Translations under genes and position numbers: made by a program
Shown here: positions 5,230 through 8,317 of the stretch, piece by piece
How positions within the stretch are numbered: position 1 is the stretch's first letter
Layout of the letters: each line of letters begins with the position of its first letter
Notes under the pieces: model-generated
Seen by the model: only the letters and a program-made list of their open reading frames with translations
Databases searched by the model: none
Told to the model about the DNA's origin: nothing
Assembly: GCA_023404955.1 (NCBI GenBank)
Contig: JAEXZY010000151.1
Location: 1 to 8,317 of the forward strand
DNA from: Actinomycetes bacterium
GTDB lineage: Bacteria; Actinomycetota; Actinomycetes; Mycobacteriales; Mycobacteriaceae
Length of the DNA stretch: 8,317 nucleotides
Direction of reading: 5' to 3'

Positions 5230-7869
5230 ATGAAGAATAAAATATTATACGGAATTATGGCCTTTGTCATGGGTATCTTCATGACAGGCTGTAGCGATGA
5301 TGATTATTCTATCAGCAATACTCCGCTGCTCACCGACGAGTCGGTGACTACAGGTTCTGCTGATGTGACTGTGACATCCGCTACATTCCATGGCACGGTA
5401 AAGGGCCTCGAAGAGCAGAATGCCAGTGCCTATGCATTAGGCTTCTACTATGGTAAGAGCGAAGATAACTTGAGTGAGAAGGTGGCTGCTTCCGGTAGCA
5501 GTGAGTTCCAGGCTACGGTTTCCGGTATGCCAGGTGATGTAGTCTACTATCAGGCTTATGTTACCTTGCAGGGTAGGGTAACCTACAAGGGTTCTGTACA
5601 GAGTGCCATCATGACCGATGCCAAGGCTATCACCGGTGAGCCGAAGGATTTGACAGCCAACTCTGTTATCCTGACCGGTAAGTTGGAAAAGGCTCCTCAG
5701 GAGGCTACCAGCGGTATCGTTATCTCTGGTGTCGAGGGTTCTGAGAAGGTGCGTGCCGGTGTTCGCATAGTTGCTGCCGGCATCAACGACAATTACGAGA
5801 TCAAGGCAGAGGGTCTGTTGCCTAATACAACTTACCACTATACTGCCTATCTCGACCTCGGAAATGGTACTGTATATGGTGAAGACCGTACTTTCACCAC
5901 TGCTCCTTCTGACTTCAATCCTGATACTGACCTCGTTGACTTGGGGCTTTCTACCAAGAGGGCTAAGTATAATGTAGGTGCTACTGATGAGAAGCAGCTG
6001 GGTGGTCTCTTCGGATTTGGTGATATGACAGGTTTCCAGACTTCTATCAATCTGGAAGATTATGCTTCTGCTGATATCTACAAGACCGACCGTGATGTAG
6101 CCAATAAGGTATATGGTTCATGGGTTACCATGCCAACCATCGATGAGTTTGAGGAACTTTTCACAGAGTGTAAGAAAGAATGGGTAGAGGATACCGAGAA
6201 TCATGTAGCCGGTTACAAGTTTACCGGTCCTAATGGTAACTCTATCTTCTTGCCTGCAGCCGGTACCCGTACTCAGGGCAATGTTTCCGGCGAGGGTTTG
6301 AACGGTTACTATCTCTCTGGTTCTATCAATGCCACAGACAACAGATTTGCCATGGCATATAGCTTCGACCAGAATGCTGCACGCCGCACTTCTACTCCTG
6401 TTTATCAGGCATTGGCTATCCGCCCTGTATCTGTGGCTAAGAACGTGAAGTTTGTTAAGGAGAAGTTGTATAATACTTGGGAGTTTGACTTGAAACCAGA
6501 TGAATCTCATTATAAGTTTGTTGGTCCTGTTTTCTTCTATGGCAAGGATGCAAGTTGGGCTTCTTATACCAATAACCAGCCTGTTGTCGGTGAAACTACC
6601 GGTTGGGATGCAGAGTATGCAAATATTAAGTCATGGGCTATCACTGATCCTAGCCATTGTAATGGTACAATGACATTCTATAAGGATGAAGATGGCAATG
6701 ATAAGGTAAAGGTTCATCAGGTTCAGGCTGATGGTTCTTATAAGGATTCTGAAGGTACATTTACCGTGGATGAGAAGAATAAGACAATCACAATGACCAT
6801 TGACCCTCTGAATGCAGTAGAGTATATCGGTGGTATCACTCGTACTGATGAAACAAAGATCAAGGTGATGTCTCTTTCTGACGAGGCGCTTCAGTTGGGT
6901 GTAATCCGTTCTAGTGATGGTCAGCTGATGATTTATAACTATGTAACCTCAGATGTCAAGAATGGCTATGTTGCCAAGTTGACTGCTTGGGGTGATGGTG
7001 GCAACTGGGATGGCGCTTCAACTGTCGTTTCGGGTGGCTCAAAGGCTGTTGGCCAATATACTGTTAAACTTGAAACAACAGAGGCTCGTACCAATGGTAA
7101 GGTTTATGTACTTGATCTGGAAGGCTTTGCTGCAAAATACCCTAACGCGTTGGTTCGCATTGATGCTATCAAGGCTGATGGACAGGATTTGAAGTTTGAT
7201 GCCAACAAGTTCCATTATGGTGCCCTCGAGCCTAACGGCAACTATCGTATAGAGTTGTTTAATATCTGGGGTACTGGTACAGCTCAGAATTCCCCATTCC
7301 GAGCTAGTGGAGGTCCTGGTGATGCTGGTGAACCTGCTCTTGCCTTCAACAAAACCTTGGAGGTAACATTCTCTGTAGTTTCTACAACAAGCGATGGTAC
7401 TGGTGTCTATACTCCTACATTCAATGCCGTTCGTGGCTGGGGTGAAGGTGAGGCTCAGTTGTGGGGATATAACGATGGTTCTACTTTGAAAGTTGTTAAG
7501 AGTGACAAGGGTCAATACTCTCTCGAGAACAATCAGTTCGATATGACTTATGAAGGTTCTGGCTTTGAAGGTGGTACTATCATGACCTTTATCGAGTTTG
7601 CTGACCTTTATGGTTTCTTCCCAGGCACACACAGTACTTTGGATGAGTTCTATCTTGACGGTAAGGCTGTTTCTTACGATAAGTCTAAGGTGGTTGACGC
7701 CAATGAAAATCCTAAGTATCGTTTGGAATTGTTTAATTGCTATGCTGCTACAAAGGATAATTGTGCATTTGGTGTCAAGGATGGTGATTTGATGCGAGAG
7801 TTGGGCTTTAATAAGTCTATGCGCGCTAAGTTCACTGTTCATAGCCTCTTCCCAGTTCCTGAGTGGTAA
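5230..7869 (+). CDS. Multidomain lipoprotein: FN3-like x2, FISUMP-like, glycan-binding-like modules
   Basis: A complete 879-residue surface lipoprotein, starting 18 bases after the previous stop. The lipobox ends IFMTGC with Cys21, followed by SDDDY, close to the acidic surface-export signal known for Bacteroides lipoproteins. Domains by eye: FN3/Ig-like 1 at about 36-129 (GMPGDVVYYQAYVTLQG) and FN3/Ig-like 2 at about 133-225 (GLLPNTTYHYTAYLDLGNG). A FISUMP-type domain follows at about 234-400, with VDLGLS, NVGA, GSWVTMPTIDEFEEL, GYKFTGPNGNSIFLPAAG, GYYLSGS and ALAIRPV. Residues about 405-577 are a module homologous to residues 152-331 of the preceding protein. A C-terminal region at 585-879 contains two related beta-rich repeats. 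No catalytic motif is visible. A glycan-binding or adhesin-like role on the outer membrane is inferred from the neighbours and domain style. The start is well supported by the signal peptide. The gene ends in VPEW before an unusually structured 74-base gap. Confidence 0.87.
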   Translation: MKNKILYGIMAFVMGIFMTGCSDDDYSISNTPLLTDESVTTGSADVTVTSATFHGTVKGLEEQNASAYALGFYYGKSEDNLSEKVAASGSSEFQATVSGMPGDVVYYQAYVTLQGRVTYKGSVQSAIMTDAKAITGEPKDLTANSVILTGKLEKAPQEATSGIVISGVEGSEKVRAGVRIVAAGINDNYEIKAEGLLPNTTYHYTAYLDLGNGTVYGEDRTFTTAPSDFNPDTDLVDLGLSTKRAKYNVGATDEKQLGGLFGFGDMTGFQTSINLEDYASADIYKTDRDVANKVYGSWVTMPTIDEFEELFTECKKEWVEDTENHVAGYKFTGPNGNSIFLPAAGTRTQGNVSGEGLNGYYLSGSINATDNRFAMAYSFDQNAARRTSTPVYQALAIRPVSVAKNVKFVKEKLYNTWEFDLKPDESHYKFVGPVFFYGKDASWASYTNNQPVVGETTGWDAEYANIKSWAITDPSHCNGTMTFYKDEDGNDKVKVHQVQADGSYKDSEGTFTVDEKNKTITMTIDPLNAVEYIGGITRTDETKIKVMSLSDEALQLGVIRSSDGQLMIYNYVTSDVKNGYVAKLTAWGDGGNWDGASTVVSGGSKAVGQYTVKLETTEARTNGKVYVLDLEGFAAKYPNALVRIDAIKADGQDLKFDANKFHYGALEPNGNYRIELFNIWGTGTAQNSPFRASGGPGDAGEPALAFNKTLEVTFSVVSTTSDGTGVYTPTFNAVRGWGEGEAQLWGYNDGSTLKVVKSDKGQYSLENNQFDMTYEGSGFEGGTIMTFIEFADLYGFFPGTHSTLDEFYLDGKAVSYDKSKVVDANENPKYRLELFNCYAATKDNCAFGVKDGDLMRELGFNKSMRAKFTVHSLFPVPEW
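6982..7866 (+). repeat. Protein-level tandem duplication at the C-terminus of the 879-residue lipoprotein
   Basis: Residues about 585-730 and 735-879 align as two diverged copies. Matching landmarks in order are AWGDG / GWGEG, VGQYTVKLE / KGQYSLENN, VLDLEGFAAKYP / FIEFADLYGFFP, IKADGQDLKFD / FYLDGKAVSYD, NYRIELFN / KYRLELFN, and LAFNKTLEVTFSVVS / LGFNKSMRAKFTVHS. DNA identity between the copies is low, so this is an old duplication. The beta-rich, aromatic-rich content suggests a jelly-roll carbohydrate-binding fold, which is inference. Confidence 0.75.
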
Positions 7870-7885
7870 TATTTGATAAATATTA
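7867..7885 (+). repeat. AT-rich inverted repeat overlapping the stop of the 879-residue gene
   Basis: TAATATTT and AAATATTA are exact reverse complements (8 bp) around the spacer GAT, and the left arm begins on the TAA stop codon. The pairing is all A-T, so the RNA hairpin would be weak. It may be chance in AT-rich spacer, or part of a 3'-end structure together with the stronger hairpin just downstream. Confidence 0.45.
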
Positions 7886-7890
7886 ATAAG

Positions 7891-7926
7891 GAGAATCCGA
7901 TAGTTCTCAGAACTTATCGGGTTCTC
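7891..7926 (+). promoter_or_regulatory. Strong intergenic hairpin before the BACON lipoprotein gene
   Basis: GAGAATCCGATA (7891-7902) pairs along its whole length with TATCGGGTTCTC (7915-7926), with one T-G wobble (7896/7921). After a single bulged T (7914) the stem continues with GTTC (7903-7906) and GAAC (7910-7913) closing a three-base loop. That gives about 16 paired positions in a 36-base element. No clear T-tract follows (TCTAAAATGA), so a classical intrinsic terminator is doubtful. It could be a partial terminator, an RNA-processing or 3'-end-stabilising element that sets gene 5 expression apart from genes 1-4, or a structure affecting initiation 17 bases downstream. The pairing is read directly; the role is inference. 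Confidence 0.55.
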
Positions 7927-7943
7927 TCTAAAATGAAAAGAAA

Positions 7944-8317
7944 ATGAAGAAATTCAAATATCTATATTTGTTGCTCTTGGGCATTGTCTGCGGATTGGCT
8001 TGCACGGCTTGCTCGTATGAAGACGATGATTACGATGAACCTAGCTTTAAGGTTCTCAACCCAGAGCTTTCGTTTGATGGCACAGGTGGTGTACAGACCA
8101 TCAATGTGCAGGCTGATGCTCAGCCTACTGCTTCCGTGATAGAAGGTGCCGACTGGTGCTCTGTTGCTTATAAGGATCAGGCTGCCGGCACATACAATTT
8201 CGATGTAACCGTAGCCGCTTCTCAGGAAGATGAAGTAACTACTGCTACCGTCCGTATCATTCAGGGCTATAGCCGTAAGGACGTTACGATTACCCGTGCC
8301 AAGAAGGGGGCTGTTGT
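7944..8317 (+). CDS. BACON-domain lipoprotein, N-terminal part
   Basis: The first 124 residues of a lipoprotein that continues past the window end; no stop is seen. The start is the ATG at 7944. An ATG at 7933 opens only a four-codon frame (MKRK, then TGA). The signal peptide has a leucine-rich core and two candidate cysteines, Cys20 and Cys23. Cys23 (CTAC followed by SYEDDDYDE) is preferred because an acidic stretch follows it. Residues about 37-119 match a BACON domain: LSFDGTGGVQTINVQA, then DWCSV at 70-74, FDVTVAA, and a closing TATVRIIQG...KDVTITRAKK strand pair. BACON domains in this phylum usually precede glycoside hydrolase, protease or further BACON domains and are thought to bind carbohydrate, mucin or act as spacers. 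Which of these follows here is unknown. The position after two probable binding proteins fits either the PUL's secreted enzyme or a third surface-binding protein. Confidence 0.86.
   Translation, partial: MKKFKYLYLLLLGIVCGLACTACSYEDDDYDEPSFKVLNPELSFDGTGGVQTINVQADAQPTASVIEGADWCSVAYKDQAAGTYNFDVTVAASQEDEVTTATVRIIQGYSRKDVTITRAKKGAV

Noticed and set aside
7039..7842. A 267-residue open frame on the minus strand opposite the end of gene 4, and other long minus-strand frames such as 171-869 and 2116-2793.
   Set aside because: They lie wholly within well-supported plus-strand genes, have no recognisable domains or signal peptides, and look like antisense shadows.
7868..7875. AATATTTG, one mismatch from the Bacteroidota -7 promoter element TAnnTTTG.
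   Set aside because: It overlaps the stop codon and inverted repeat of gene 4 and has no TTTG -33 element at a suitable distance upstream.
7891..7930. The intergenic hairpin as a classical intrinsic terminator.
   Set aside because: The stem is strong but the following bases (TCTAAAATGA) contain no T-tract, so only a weaker regulatory call is justified.
7933..7947. A four-codon mini-ORF (MKRK) whose TGA stop overlaps the ATG of the BACON gene.
   Set aside because: It could be a leader for translational coupling, but A-rich sequence near starts makes such tiny frames likely by chance, and nothing else supports it.

Overview
All coding sequence lies on the + strand. It reads as the inside of one polysaccharide utilization locus (PUL) from a Bacteroidota genome, most likely Prevotella/Segatella-like. 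The evidence is a SusC/SusD-type pair, a run of type II signal peptides with acidic residues just after the lipidated cysteine, AT-rich gene junctions without Shine-Dalgarno sequences, and moderate GC content. The genus is inferred from general style and was not tested by any search.

Layout: (1) bases 1-1421, the C-terminal 472 residues of a SusC-like TonB-dependent outer-membrane receptor, with its start outside the window; (2) 1441-3135, a complete SusD/RagB-family lipoprotein; (3) 3178-5211, a 677-residue lipoprotein with a PKD-like domain, probably a surface glycan-binding protein; (4) 5230-7869, an 879-residue multidomain lipoprotein with two FN3-like domains, a degenerate Fibrobacter-succinogenes-major (FISUMP) domain, a module shared with gene 3, and a duplicated carbohydrate-binding-like C-terminus; (5) 7944-8317, the first 124 residues of a BACON-domain lipoprotein that runs off the end. 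Genes 1-4 are separated by only 18-42 bases and look like one transcript. The 74-base gap before gene 5 is the longest and holds an AT-rich inverted repeat followed by a strong hairpin.

Working together: the SusC-like barrel and SusD-like lid would import an oligosaccharide across the outer membrane. Genes 3 and 4 would sit on the cell surface and hold the glycan, in the place of SusE/SusF. Gene 5 would be a further binding protein or an enzyme, the rest of which is not visible. No glycoside hydrolase, lyase, sulfatase or regulator is in the window, so the substrate cannot be named.

The least routine material is in genes 3 and 4. They are built partly from the same module, one carries a FISUMP domain, and gene 4 ends in an internal tandem duplication. 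I see no mobile element, tRNA, rRNA, CRISPR array or phage gene, and no evidence for a wholly new type of system; the novelty is in the binding-protein architecture.
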